Assembly (NCBI RefSeq): GCF_029813785.1
Contig: NZ_JARVKY010000018.1
Location: 1 to 64,000 of the forward strand
Direction of reading: 5' to 3'
DNA length: 64,000 nucleotides
DNA from: Streptomyces sp. DH41
Lineage (GTDB): Bacteria; Actinomycetota; Actinomycetes; Streptomycetales; Streptomycetaceae
Below, piece after piece: positions 51,653 through 60,805 of this stretch. Under the pieces are notes generated by a model. The model was not told the DNA's origin. It saw only the letters and a program-made list of their open reading frames with translations, and did not search any database. The position numbers were made by a program, and so were the translations under genes. Position 1 is the stretch's first letter; every line of letters starts with the position of its first letter.

Positions 51653-52408
51653 TTACCAGCGGCGGCGGAGCGGGTTCGGGCGGATGTGGTCCAGGGCCAC
51701 GAGGAGGGCGCCCAGGGCGTATAGGGAGAGGCCGAGGAGGAGGGAGTTGCCGAGGACGCCCTTGTAGCCGTGCTGGTCGACGTCGAGGAAGGGGTAGAGG
51801 TAGCGGTCCTGGGTGCCGGGGAGGAGGAGCTCGCCGCGGGCCAGGGAGAGGGCCAGGTAGGCCAGGGGGTAGAGGAGCCATGCGGCGGCCTGGCGCAGGT
51901 GCAGACGGCCGGGGGCGGTGAGCAGGAGCCAGTCCAGGGCCGCGGCGACAGGGACGGCCGTGTTCAGGAGGTGGGCCGCGACCGAGTGCCAGCCGGTGCC
52001 CGTACCGGTGCCCTCCGCCATGGTGAAGGGGCTCGCCGCGTTGGCCAGGAGCAGGTGGTGGACGAGGCCGGCGGCCGCTACGTAGAGGAGGGCCGCTCCC
52101 GTGAGGGCGCCCGGCAGGGGGCGGCGGGCGGACCAGGCGCGGCGGGCGGAGGCGAGCAGGACCAGCGCCAGCAGGATGCTGCTCTGGGTGGTGAAGTGGC
52201 TCAGGGTTCTGGTGGGCGGACCGCCGAGGAGCAGTTCGACCGTCACGCCCGTCAGCGCCAGCAGTGCGGTCAGGGCGCGGAAGCCGGCGACGAGCGGGCG
52301 GCGTACGGGTGGCAGGACGGCCGTCGCCGGGACGGGGGAGGGCAGCAGTCTGGGTGGACCCGGGACTGCGGGGAGGTCCGGGATGTCCCTGGGTATCGGG
52401 GCTGTCAT
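51653..52408 (-). CDS. Pr6Pr family membrane protein
   Basis: 251 residues with six hydrophobic helices. The Pr6Pr landmarks are HFTTQSSILLALVLLASA (about 70-87) and HLLNTAVPVAAALDWLLL (about 145-162), with LGNSLLLGLSLYALGALLVAL near the C-terminus. A Pro-rich N-terminus of about 40 residues precedes the first helix. Function of the family is unclear. First gene past the element, transcribed toward the tRNA. Confidence 0.87.
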   Translation of the reverse strand: MTAPIPRDIPDLPAVPGPPRLLPSPVPATAVLPPVRRPLVAGFRALTALLALTGVTVELLLGGPPTRTLSHFTTQSSILLALVLLASARRAWSARRPLPGALTGAALLYVAAAGLVHHLLLANAASPFTMAEGTGTGTGWHSVAAHLLNTAVPVAAALDWLLLTAPGRLHLRQAAAWLLYPLAYLALSLARGELLLPGTQDRYLYPFLDVDQHGYKGVLGNSLLLGLSLYALGALLVALDHIRPNPLRRRW

Positions 52409-52553
52409 GGCCTCACGCTAGGCAGACCGGACATTACGGGCTATGTGGGTGCGCCGTGTGGGTTACCCCGGCCCCGAGCCGGCCAGGGCTGGGCCCCGAT
52501 CCGGCCCGGCCCGGGGTGGGACCTGCCCGTCCGCCGATTCCGGCCCTCGCCGG

Positions 52554-53483
52554 TCAGTGCTCGCGTCCCACCAGCGTCAGCAGCGTCGCCTCCGGCGGGC
52601 AGGCGAAACGTACCGGCGTGTACCTGTTCGTACCGCAGCCCGCCGACACGTGGAGGTAGGCCGTACGGCCCTCGGACGTGTGCGTGGACAGGCCCTTCAC
52701 GCGCTCCGTGTCCAGGTCGCAGTTGGTGACCAGGGCGCCGTAGAAGGGGATGCACAGCTGGCCGCCGTGCGTGTGGCCGGCGAGGACCAGGGGGTAGCCG
52801 TCCGCCGTGTAGGAGTCGAGGACGCGCAGGTACGGCGCGTGGACCACGCCCATCGAGAAGTCCGCCGTGCCCGACGGGCCGCCCGCCACCTCCGCGTACC
52901 GGTCCCGCTTGATGTGCGGGTCGTCCAGTCCCGTCAGCTCGACGGACACACCCTCGACCTTGAGCGTGCCGCGTGTGTTCGTGAGGTTCTGCCAGCCGGC
53001 CGCGTCGAAGCCGTCGCGCAGCTCCTCCCACGGGTTGTGGACAGCGCCCTCGGCCGGCGTGTTGCCGTTCAGGCCGTGGCGGCCCTGGGCCTTCTCGATC
53101 AGGTACCGGGCGGGGTTGCGCAGCTTCGGGCCGTAGTAGTCGTTGGAGCCGAAGACGTAGGCGCCCGGGAACTCCATCAGGGGCCCCAGGGCGTCCAGGA
53201 CCTCCGGGACGCCCTCCGGGTCGGACAGGTTGTCGCCGGTGTTGATCACGAAGTCGGGGCGCAGCCCGGCCAGCGAGCGCAGCCAGCGCTGCTTCTTGCG
53301 CTGGCCGCCGACCATGTGGATGTCGGAGACCTGCAGCACGCGCAGGGGGCGCATCCCGGAGGGCAGAACGGGGATGGTCACCCGTCGGAGGCGGAACGAA
53401 CGGGCCTCGAAGCCCGCCGCGTAGACCAGACCGGCGGCGCCAACCGCCGTGATTCCCAGGGGTACTCCGTATCGCGCGCGCAT
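52554..53483 (-). CDS. membrane-anchored metallophosphoesterase
   Basis: 309 residues. N-terminal hydrophobic segment (YGVPLGITAVGAAGLVYAAG) as a possible anchor, then the calcineurin-type motifs: VSDIHMVGG (about 53-61), NTGDNLSD (about 81), GSNDYYG (about 112; Asn-Asp in place of the usual GNHD/E, as in this subgroup), VHAPYL and AGHTHGGQLCIPF (about 245-257). A two-metal phosphoesterase, perhaps acting on cell-envelope lipid phosphates. Confidence 0.9.
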   Translation of the reverse strand: MRARYGVPLGITAVGAAGLVYAAGFEARSFRLRRVTIPVLPSGMRPLRVLQVSDIHMVGGQRKKQRWLRSLAGLRPDFVINTGDNLSDPEGVPEVLDALGPLMEFPGAYVFGSNDYYGPKLRNPARYLIEKAQGRHGLNGNTPAEGAVHNPWEELRDGFDAAGWQNLTNTRGTLKVEGVSVELTGLDDPHIKRDRYAEVAGGPSGTADFSMGVVHAPYLRVLDSYTADGYPLVLAGHTHGGQLCIPFYGALVTNCDLDTERVKGLSTHTSEGRTAYLHVSAGCGTNRYTPVRFACPPEATLLTLVGREH

Positions 53484-53700
53484 ACGCCCATCGTGTCAGA
53501 AGCGGTGGCGGGAGCCGACCGCACGGGACTCACGAGGCCTCACGGGGGCTTGCGAGGACTTGCGGATGGATCTCGGAGGACTCGCGGACGACTCGCAGAA
53601 GACTGGCTCTCGGGAGACCGACGGGGGACGCGCCGGGGCCACGCAGGGGCCATGTAAATCGGCAGGCGCTCTTCCTGCCGCACCTGCGACAATCACCCCC

Positions 53701-54165
53701 ATGACCACGCTCAAGTCGAAGCTGCACGACGACCTCAACGCCGCGATCAAGGAGCGTGACGAGCTCCGCTCCTCCACGCTCCGGCTGACGCTCTCCGCGA
53801 TCACCAAGGAAGAGGTCGCGGGGAAGGAGAAGCGGGAGCTCTCCGACGACGAGGTGCAGAAGGTGATCACTCGCGAGGCGAAGAAGCGCCGCGAGGCCGC
53901 CGAGGCCTTCGCGCAGGGCGGTCGCCCGGAGCAGGCCGAGCGGGAGAAGGCGGAGGGTGTCGTGCTCGCCGCCTACCTGCCCCAGCAGCTGTCCGACGAC
54001 GAGCTGGACGCGATCGTCGCCCAGGCGGTGCAGGAGGCCCGCGCCGCCGGTGCCGAGGGGCCGCGTGCCATGGGTGCCGTGATGAAGATCGTGAATCCGA
54101 AGGTGGCCGGGCAGGCGGAGGGCGGCCGGGTGGCGGCCGCGGTGAAGAAGCTGCTGGCGGGCTGA
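53701..54165 (+). CDS. GatB/YqeY domain protein
   Basis: 154 residues, the common size of YqeY: TTLKSKLHDDLNAAIKERDELRSSTLRLTLSAITKEEV at the start, then an all-helical middle with ITREAKKRREAAEAFAQGGR and the tail GAVMKIVNPKVAGQAEGGRVAAAVKKLL. The fold is related to the GatB tail domain and may touch tRNA-dependent amidotransferase, though function is unproven. Ends at a bidirectional terminator shared with the PBP gene. Confidence 0.94.
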   Translation: MTTLKSKLHDDLNAAIKERDELRSSTLRLTLSAITKEEVAGKEKRELSDDEVQKVITREAKKRREAAEAFAQGGRPEQAEREKAEGVVLAAYLPQQLSDDELDAIVAQAVQEARAAGAEGPRAMGAVMKIVNPKVAGQAEGGRVAAAVKKLLAG

Positions 54166-54204
54166 CCCGGGTATTGACCCGGGTACCGGGCTCAGGTACC
54201 AAGC

Positions 54205-54240
54205 GGACGGTCCCTTCCCCGTGTCGGGAAGGGACCGTCC
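54205..54240. terminator. bidirectional terminator between yqeY and PBP genes
   Basis: GGACGGTCCCTTCCC (54205-54219) pairs with its exact inverse (54226-54240) around a 6-base loop, between convergent genes. Confidence 0.85.
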
Positions 54241-54301
54241 GTCGTCTGCGCGCTGCCCCTGCCGGACCGGACCGGACCGGGTCAGGGCGTCGGGTGGCGG
54301 G

Positions 54302-56590
54302 TCAGCGGCGTCCCCCGGGACCGTTGCCCGGGCCCTGGATGAAGCCCTCCGGGATGGTGAAGTCCGGGTTGGGCTCGGTGCCTCCGTTGCCGCCACCGCC
54401 GTTGTTTCCGTCGCCGATCAGGCCGCCGATGGCACCGGCGTCGCCGTTGTCCTCGTCACCGTTGCCGCCGTCGTCCCGGTCGCCCTCGTCGCCGCCCGGG
54501 CGCTTGTCCTTGTCCTTGTCGGGCTTCGGGAGGTCGACGATGTTGAAGTCCGGGGAGTCCTTGCCCGACAGGGCGCCGGTCATGGCGTCCTTCCAGATGG
54601 GGCCCGGGACCGCGCCACCGAAGACGAGGGCGTGGGTGACGCCGCCGATCGAGATGTTCTTCATCTCGACCTCCTGGGAGGCGCTGCCGACCCAGACGGC
54701 GCCCGACATGTTCGGCGTGTAGCCGGCGAACCAGGCGTTCTTGCGCTCGTCGGTCGTACCCGTCTTACCGGCGTTGTGCCGGTCGCTGAGGCCGGCCGCC
54801 TTACCCGTACCGGAGTCGACCACACCCTGCAGCAGCGTGTTCACGGTGTCCGCGGTCTTCTCGGTCATGGCCCGCGAGCACGTCGACTTCGGCACCTCGA
54901 GCGACTTCTGCTTGTTGCCGACCTTCTGCGTGATCGACTCGATCGCGACCGGCGTGCAGTACATGCCGCGCGAGGCGAAGGTCGCGTACGCGTTCGCCAG
55001 CGTCAGTGGGGACATACCGACCGAACCGAGGGCGAGGGCGGAGGGGCTCTGCGGCAGCTTCTCGCCGTTGCCCTGCCGGACGTGCAGCTTGTCCGCCATG
55101 TTGGCCACCGGGCACAGACCGATGTCGGAGAGCATCTGCACGAAGTACGTGTTGACCGAGAGGCCCATCGCGTCTTCCAGGCGGTACGGGCCGACCTCCG
55201 TCTCGTTCTCGTTCTCGACGGTGTAGGACTTGTCGTTGATCCAGGGCTTGCCACAGGTCTGGACGGGGCTCGGGTACTCCATCTCGTACGGCGACGAGTA
55301 CTCCTGCGTCGGCGGCACGCCCTCCTCCAGCGCCGCGGCCGCGAGGAAGGGCTTGAAGGTCGAGCCCGTGGGGAAGCCGAAGTTGGAGCCGCCGTAGGCC
55401 GCGTCGACCGAGTAGTTGATCTCGGTCTCGTTCTTGCCGTAGCCGTACGGCTTCGACTGGCCCATGGCGAGGATCTTGCCGGTGCCCGGTTCGACCAGCG
55501 TGGTCGCCGCGGACACCGAGTCCGACTGGTAGATGTGGCTCTTCAGGGAGTCCTGCACCGACTTCTGGGCCTGCGGGTCGAGGGTCGTGCGGATGGTCAG
55601 GCCGCCCTGGTTCCAGATCTTGGACCGGGCCTCGCGGGTCTTGCCGAAGACCGGGTCGCTCAGGAACACCTCGCGTACGTAGTCGCAGAAGAAGCTCGAG
55701 TTCTTCACGGCCGTGATGCAGCCGTTCTTGGGCCGGCTGACCTTCAGCCCGAGCGGTGCCTTCTGGGCCTTGTCGGCCTCCGCCCGGGAGATGTCACCGA
55801 CCTGGGCCATGCGCTGCAGCACGGTGTTGCGCCGCTTGGTGGCCTCCGCCTCGTCGTTGACCGGGTCGTACCGGCTGGGCGACTGGACGATGCCGGCCAG
55901 GAGGGCGGACTCCTGGACGTTGAGGTCCTTGGCGGGCTTGGAGAAGTAGCGCTGGGCGGCAGCCTCGACGCCGTAGGCCTGCTGGCCGAAGAACGTGATG
56001 TTCAGGTAGTTCTCGAGGATCTTCTTCTTGCCCAGCTCCTCCTCGACCTGGATGGCGAGCTTCAGCTCGCGGATCTTGCGGCCGATGGTCTGCTGGGTGG
56101 CCTGGGCGACCTTCGTCGGATCGTCACCCGCCTCCTCCACGAAGACGTTCTTGACGTACTGCTGGGTGAGCGTGGACGCGCCCTCGGAGACCTCGCCGCT
56201 GCGCGCGTTCTTGTTGAGCGCGCGCAGTACGCCCTTCAGGTCGACCGCGCCGTGCTCGTAGAAGCGCGAGTCCTCGATCGCGACGATCGCCTTCTGCATG
56301 TACGGCGAGATGTCCTTCAGGTCGACCACCGTGCGGTCGCGCGAGTACACCGTGGCGATGGTGCCGCCGTCGGCGTCGAGGATGGAGGTGCGCTGGCTCA
56401 GCGGGGGAGTCTTCAGGTTGGCCGGGAGCGCGTCGAAGCTCTCCACCGACCCCTTGGCGGCCAGCCCCAGCGCGCCCACGGCGGGCAACGCGATGCCGGC
56501 CAGCACCGCTCCAGCGAGGACACTGACACCGAGGAACTTGGCGGCCTGCTGAGTTGGCGACAGACCACCGCCCGAGCGCTTCTTTGGCAT
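54302..56590 (-). CDS. class A penicillin-binding protein (bifunctional transglycosylase/transpeptidase)
   Basis: 762 residues. Membrane anchor (FLGVSVLAGAVLAGIALPAVGAL), GT51 glycosyltransferase with the catalytic EDSRFYEHGAVDLKG (about 106-120) and STLTQQYVKN, then the transpeptidase with SxxK in GSTFKPFLAAA (about 405), SxN in GLSVNTYF (about 473) and KTGTTDERKN (about 597). The Gly/Asn/Asp-rich tail of about 100 residues is extracytoplasmic and unusually low complexity. Builds and crosslinks peptidoglycan. Divergent from wblA. Confidence 0.95.
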   Translation of the reverse strand: MPKKRSGGGLSPTQQAAKFLGVSVLAGAVLAGIALPAVGALGLAAKGSVESFDALPANLKTPPLSQRTSILDADGGTIATVYSRDRTVVDLKDISPYMQKAIVAIEDSRFYEHGAVDLKGVLRALNKNARSGEVSEGASTLTQQYVKNVFVEEAGDDPTKVAQATQQTIGRKIRELKLAIQVEEELGKKKILENYLNITFFGQQAYGVEAAAQRYFSKPAKDLNVQESALLAGIVQSPSRYDPVNDEAEATKRRNTVLQRMAQVGDISRAEADKAQKAPLGLKVSRPKNGCITAVKNSSFFCDYVREVFLSDPVFGKTREARSKIWNQGGLTIRTTLDPQAQKSVQDSLKSHIYQSDSVSAATTLVEPGTGKILAMGQSKPYGYGKNETEINYSVDAAYGGSNFGFPTGSTFKPFLAAAALEEGVPPTQEYSSPYEMEYPSPVQTCGKPWINDKSYTVENENETEVGPYRLEDAMGLSVNTYFVQMLSDIGLCPVANMADKLHVRQGNGEKLPQSPSALALGSVGMSPLTLANAYATFASRGMYCTPVAIESITQKVGNKQKSLEVPKSTCSRAMTEKTADTVNTLLQGVVDSGTGKAAGLSDRHNAGKTGTTDERKNAWFAGYTPNMSGAVWVGSASQEVEMKNISIGGVTHALVFGGAVPGPIWKDAMTGALSGKDSPDFNIVDLPKPDKDKDKRPGGDEGDRDDGGNGDEDNGDAGAIGGLIGDGNNGGGGNGGTEPNPDFTIPEGFIQGPGNGPGGRR

Positions 56591-57050
56591 GGAGGCAGCC
56601 TACGTTCTCATTCGCCGGACACGCGTATATGCCTTGGCCTAAGCTGCACTCAACTGTCACAGCAGTGCGGCCACGTATCAATACGTCCGGCGACCCCGAA
56701 TCGTTCCGGATCCGCTCGACTTTTTCCTGAGAGGCCCCACTGGGGGGCGCGTTGGTGTGTACGGGCGCGTGCCACGGCGTGTGGGATGCGTGTCCGAATC
56801 CGCCTTGTGTGTCAACCGGTGTCCGTTGTGGCGCAGCAGGCATGACCCGAATGCCGGAATAATCACGCATGTCGCCAGCTCACTCCCCCGGGTGATCTGC
56901 CGCTTACCCATAGTCCGTTCGGGCCATTCAAGATTGGGCCCGAAGGGGGTGTTGCGCTGTGCCCACCTTCCGTAACGTCCTCAACTGGCGGCGGTGAATA
57001 TGCCGCTGCCGCCGTGGGGGAGCCTCGATTCGGGAGAGGACGGCGCCGGT
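56591..57050. other. gap: divergent promoter region of PBP gene and wblA
   Basis: 460 bases with no supportable gene besides a possible in-frame N-terminal extension of wblA (GTG 56994 or ATG 57000). GGCCCC/GGGG pairings near 56730 suggest secondary structure. A long untranslated leader before wblA would fit its complex developmental control. Confidence 0.5.
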
Positions 57051-57395
57051 ATGGGCTGGGTAACCGACTGGAGTGCGCAGGCCGCCTGCCGCACTACCGA
57101 TCCGGACGAACTGTTCGTTCAGGGAGCAGCGCAGAACAGGGCCAAGGCGGTGTGCACCGGATGTCCGGTGCGTACCGAGTGCCTGGCCGACGCGCTCGAC
57201 AACCGCGTCGAGTTCGGCGTGTGGGGAGGCATGACGGAGCGGGAACGCCGCGCGTTGCTGCGCCGGCGGCCCACCGTGACCTCCTGGCGCCACCTGCTGG
57301 AGACGGCGCGGACGGAGTACGAGCGGGGGGTCGGCATCGTGCCCCTCGACGACGAAGAGATCTACGAGAACTACGTGGCGGCAGCCGTGGGCTGA
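57051..57395 (+). CDS. wblA: WblA, WhiB-like iron-sulfur regulator
   Basis: 114 residues. Four cysteines (AACRTTD, CTGCPVRTEC) hold a [4Fe-4S] cluster, followed by the GVWGG turn and a basic C-terminal region (ERERRALLRRRPTVTSW). WblA controls sporulation and antibiotic production. ATG 57051 with GGAGAGGA upstream gives the N-terminus MGWVTDWSAQAAC as remembered from S. coelicolor; earlier starts at 56994 or 57000 would add 17-19 residues. Divergent from the PBP gene. Confidence 0.93.
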   Translation: MGWVTDWSAQAACRTTDPDELFVQGAAQNRAKAVCTGCPVRTECLADALDNRVEFGVWGGMTERERRALLRRRPTVTSWRHLLETARTEYERGVGIVPLDDEEIYENYVAAAVG

Positions 57396-57480
57396 GCCGA
57401 CCGAGGGCTTCCTCGGACGCCGCGGTTCGGACATTCCCGTTCGGGCGCCTGGGTTCGGGCGCTGTGGCTGGGACGTCCGC

Positions 57481-57564
57481 AGTACGGACGCCACGGTGCG
57501 GGCGCCTCGGTGCGGGCGCCACGGTGCGGACGCCACGGTGCGGACGCCTCGGTACGGATGCCTC
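57481..57564 (+). repeat. six tandem 14-base repeats between wblA and the ArsA-like genes
   Basis: Units of 14 bases, consensus GGTGCGGACGCCAC, each differing from consensus at no more than three positions. They fill most of the gap between convergent genes and stop seven bases before the stop codon at 57572. Confidence 0.85.
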
Positions 57565-57571
57565 GGCTGGA

Positions 57572-58927
57572 TCAGGCCTCCGTCTCGGGCAGCTCCGGCC
57601 GGTCCGTCGCGAGACGGACACCGATTTCCCGCAGCCCCGCGAGGTCGTGCACGTCGCCGGGCAACGCGGCCACTTCGGTGACCGCCACCTCGGGATGACG
57701 TGCGGTGAAGCGGTCCCGCGTGCGCTGCTCGCGGGCGAGCAGATGCATCCGGTCCGCGTGCAGCCTCAGCAGGCCCGCGGTGAGCTGGTCGACGGAACGC
57801 TCCGGTGTGTCGGGGGCCTCAGGGGCCTCATGAGAGGTATCGGGGTCGCGGCCGGGAGCGGAGCCGAGGTCGGGAGAGTCTGAACTGCCGTACGTGTCGG
57901 GAGAGTTACGAACTCCAGCTTTCCCGCCGTCCTGATCCACAATGCGGGGATCCTCAAGATTTTCCGCGGCGGCGAGCGCCCGCTCGGCCGACAGCCCGTC
58001 GGCGCCGCTGCCGTGGACCCGGTTCAGCACCAGACCGGCCAGCGGCATGTCCTCGGCAGCCAGCCGCTCCACGAAGTACGCGGCCTCGCGCAGGGCGTCC
58101 CGCTCCGGGGCCGCGACCACCAGGAACGCCGTCCCGGGCGCCTGGAGCAGCTTGTACGTCGCGTCCGCGCGCGTACGGAACCCGCCGAACATCGAGTCCA
58201 TCGCGGCCACGAAGGTCTGCACGTCCTTCAGGAACTGCCCGCCCAGCACCTTCCCCAGCACGCCCGTCATCATCGACATGCCGACGTTCAGGAACTTCAT
58301 GCCGGCCCGGCCGCCCACCTTCGCCGGGGCCAGCAGGACGCGGATCAGCTTGCCGTCCAGGAAGGAACCGAGGCGCTTGGGGGCGTCCAGGAAGTCCAGC
58401 GCCGAGCGGGACGGCGGCGTGTCGACGACGATGAGGTCCCACTCGTCCCGCGCCCTCAGCTGCCCCAGCTTCTCCATCGCCATGTACTCCTGCGTGCCCG
58501 CGAAGCCCGCCGAGAGCGACTGGTAGAAGGGGTTGCCCAGGATCGCCGCCGCCCGCTCGGGATCCGCGTGCGCCTCGACGATCTCGTCGAAGGTGCGCTT
58601 CATGTCGAGCATCATGGCGTGCAGCTCACCGCCCGCCGCGTCGTCGACGCCCTTCACCCGGCGCGGGGTGTTGTCGAGCGAGTCGATGCCCATGGACTGG
58701 GCCAGCCGCCGGGCCGGGTCGATGGTGAGAACGACCACCTTGCGGCCGCGCTCGGCCGCGCGCAGACCCAGGGCCGCCGCGGTGGTCGTCTTGCCGACAC
58801 CGCCCGACCCGCAGCACACCACGATGCGGGTCTTCGGGTCCTCCAGCAGCGGATCGACGACCAGCAGGCGCGTGGGGGAGAGGCGCCGCGCGCCCTCCTG
58901 GTGCCGGGCGGCGCGGTCCGGACTCAT
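57572..58927 (-). CDS. ArsA/GET3-like ATPase, second of a pair
   Basis: 451 residues. Deviant Walker A IVVCCGSGGVGKTTTAAALGLRAA (about 35-58), switch region LTIDPARRLAQSMG, Walker B-like WDLIVVDTPPSRSALDFL (about 165-182). A disordered, Asp/Ser/Pro-rich insert lies near residues 330-375. No arsenite-binding cysteine triad is seen, so arsenic transport is unlikely; family members act as ATP-driven delivery or switch factors. ATG 58927 overlaps the partner stop (ATGA). Confidence 0.9.
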   Translation of the reverse strand: MSPDRAARHQEGARRLSPTRLLVVDPLLEDPKTRIVVCCGSGGVGKTTTAAALGLRAAERGRKVVVLTIDPARRLAQSMGIDSLDNTPRRVKGVDDAAGGELHAMMLDMKRTFDEIVEAHADPERAAAILGNPFYQSLSAGFAGTQEYMAMEKLGQLRARDEWDLIVVDTPPSRSALDFLDAPKRLGSFLDGKLIRVLLAPAKVGGRAGMKFLNVGMSMMTGVLGKVLGGQFLKDVQTFVAAMDSMFGGFRTRADATYKLLQAPGTAFLVVAAPERDALREAAYFVERLAAEDMPLAGLVLNRVHGSGADGLSAERALAAAENLEDPRIVDQDGGKAGVRNSPDTYGSSDSPDLGSAPGRDPDTSHEAPEAPDTPERSVDQLTAGLLRLHADRMHLLAREQRTRDRFTARHPEVAVTEVAALPGDVHDLAGLREIGVRLATDRPELPETEA

Positions 58928-59901
58928 GCGATCCCCTGCTTCCGCAGCTCGGTGGCCAGTTCGTACAGGCCCGCCAGGTCCATGCCCTCGGCGAGCAGCG
59001 GGAGTTCGTGCAGCGGCAGGCCCAGACCGGTCAGGGAGGCCCGCTGCTCCTGCTCCAGCGCGTACCGCTCGGCGTACTCCTCGGCCTGCGCGAGCAGCGG
59101 GTCCACCAGCCGCTCGGCGTGCCCGCCCCGTCGCGCCCCGCCGAGCCCCGCCCCCGAAAGGGAGCGGGCGAGTGCCGTACGCGGTGTGCTCCGTACGCGT
59201 TCCAGGGCGTCCGCGTCCAGCACCTCGGGGCGGACCATGTTGACCATGACCCGCCCCACCGGGAGCCGCGCCGCCCGTAGCTCGGCGATGCCGTCCGCGG
59301 TCTCCTGGACCGGCATCTCCTCCAGGAGCGTCACCAGGTGCACGGCGGTCTCCCGCGACTTGAGCACCCGCATCACGGCCTGCGCCTGATTGTGTATCGG
59401 GCCGACCTTCGCGAGACCGGCCACCTCGTCGTTGACGTTGAGGAAGCGCGTGATCCGGCCGGTCGGCGGGGCGTCCATGACGACGTAGTCGTACACGAAC
59501 CGCCCGCTCTTGTCCTTGCGCCGCACGGCCTCGCACGCCTTGCCGGTCAGCAGGACGTCTCTGACTCCCGGCGCGACGGTGGTCGCGAAGTCGATCGCGC
59601 CGAGCTTCTTCAGGGCCCGTCCGGCGCTGCCCAGCTTGTAGAACATCTGGAGGTAGTCCAGAAGGGCCAGTTCGGGGTCGATGGCCAGGGCGTACACCTC
59701 CCCGCCCCCGGGAGCGACGGCGATCTTCCGCTCCTCATAAGGCAGCGCTTCGGTTTCGAAGAGCTGCGCGATGCCCTGGCGACCCTCGACCTCGACGAGA
59801 AGCGCGCGCTTCCCCTCGGTGGCCAGGGCCAGCGCGAGGGATGCGGCCACCGTGGTCTTGCCGGTTCCGCCCTTGCCGCTGACGACCTGGAGCCTGCTCA
59901 C
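58924..59901 (-). CDS. ArsA/GET3-like ATPase, first of a pair
   Basis: 325 residues from GTG 59901: LQVVSGKGGTGKTTVAASLALALATEGKRALLVEVE (Walker A about 6-16) and YDYVVMDAPPTGRITRFL (about 133-150). It lacks a C-terminal arsenic domain. With the overlapping partner gene it probably makes a heterodimeric ATPase; pairs like this occur throughout actinobacteria near wblA. Its longer ORF upstream to 60123 has no ribosome binding site. Confidence 0.9.
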   Translation of the reverse strand: MSRLQVVSGKGGTGKTTVAASLALALATEGKRALLVEVEGRQGIAQLFETEALPYEERKIAVAPGGGEVYALAIDPELALLDYLQMFYKLGSAGRALKKLGAIDFATTVAPGVRDVLLTGKACEAVRRKDKSGRFVYDYVVMDAPPTGRITRFLNVNDEVAGLAKVGPIHNQAQAVMRVLKSRETAVHLVTLLEEMPVQETADGIAELRAARLPVGRVMVNMVRPEVLDADALERVRSTPRTALARSLSGAGLGGARRGGHAERLVDPLLAQAEEYAERYALEQEQRASLTGLGLPLHELPLLAEGMDLAGLYELATELRKQGIA

Positions 59902-60007
59902 GTATTCGAGCGTAACCAGTCCGCGCGCGGAGTACGCCCGGGGCTGTGGACAACGTCGCCGCGGTCGGCCCGCCGAGGCCTCCCGGGCAACGGCTAGAGT
60001 CGGCCAC

Positions 60008-60169
60008 ATGACCAAGTGGGAATACGCAACCGTGCCGCTGCTCGTCCATGCCACGAAGCAGATTCTGGACACCTGGGGCGAGGACGGCTGGGAGCTCGTC
60101 CAGGTCGTGCCCGGGCCGAACAACCCCGAGCAGCTCGTGGCCTACCTGAAGCGGGAGAGGCAGGCGTGA
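60008..60169 (+). CDS. DUF4177 domain protein
   Basis: 53 residues: KWEYATVPLLVHATKQILDTWGEDGWELVQVVPGPN and a basic end. Small beta-alpha DUF4177 fold of unknown role. The end overlaps the RidA-family start (GTGA), so one operon. Confidence 0.92.
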   Translation: MTKWEYATVPLLVHATKQILDTWGEDGWELVQVVPGPNNPEQLVAYLKRERQA

Positions 60170-60633
60170 GCGCCGTCGAGGCGAAGCTGGCCGAGCTCGG
60201 CCTGACGCTGCCCGAGGTGGTCCCGCCGCTGGCCGCGTACCAGCCGGCCGTGCGGTCCGGCCCGTACGTGTACACCTCCGGCCAGCTGCCGATGCTGGAC
60301 GGCAAGCTTCCGGTCACCGGCAAGGTGGGCGCCGAGGTCACGCCGGACGAGGCCAAGGAACTGGCGCGCACTTGCGCGCTGAACGCCCTGGCCGCGGTGA
60401 AGTCCGTCGCCGGTGACCTCGACCGCGTCGCGCGCGTGGTGAAGGTCGTCGGTTTCGTCGCGTCCGCGACCGACTTCACCGGCCAGCCGGCCGTGATCAA
60501 CGGCGCCAGCGAACTCCTCGGCGAGGTGTTCGGCGACAAGGGCGTCCACGCCCGCAGCGCCGTCGGCGTGGCGGTCCTGCCGCTGGACGCGCCGGTGGAG
60601 GTCGAGGTCCAGGTGGAGCTCGTCCAGGCGTAG
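60166..60633 (+). CDS. RidA family protein
   Basis: 155 residues of the YjgF/YER057c/UK114 family: LAAYQPAVRSGPYVYTSGQLPMLDGKLPVTGKVG near the start and GVHARSAVGVAVLPLDAPVEVEVQVEL at the end (catalytic-type Arg near 128). RidA proteins hydrolyse reactive enamine/imine intermediates from PLP enzymes. GTG 60166 overlaps the DUF4177 stop. Confidence 0.93.
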   Translation: MSAVEAKLAELGLTLPEVVPPLAAYQPAVRSGPYVYTSGQLPMLDGKLPVTGKVGAEVTPDEAKELARTCALNALAAVKSVAGDLDRVARVVKVVGFVASATDFTGQPAVINGASELLGEVFGDKGVHARSAVGVAVLPLDAPVEVEVQVELVQA

Positions 60634-60805
60634 GGACGGTGTGACGGTGCGGGGGCGGGCGTTGCCGGGCCGGCAACAAACCTCGCCCTCGCGGCTCCGC
60701 CCCCGCAGGATCGAGTCCGGCGCCTCGTACGGGGCGGGAGGCGGCCGTCGTCGCCGGTCCTGGTCCGTTCGGGCGCCGGACCCACCGCGTGCCCCAGGAG
60801 GAGCC

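Noticed and set aside
57481..57564. CRISPR array
   Set aside because: The 14-base units are directly adjacent without spacers, and there are no cas genes.
57572..59901. Arsenite efflux ATPase genes
   Set aside because: No cysteine triad and no arsB/arsR neighbours; the ArsA likeness is only the ATPase fold.
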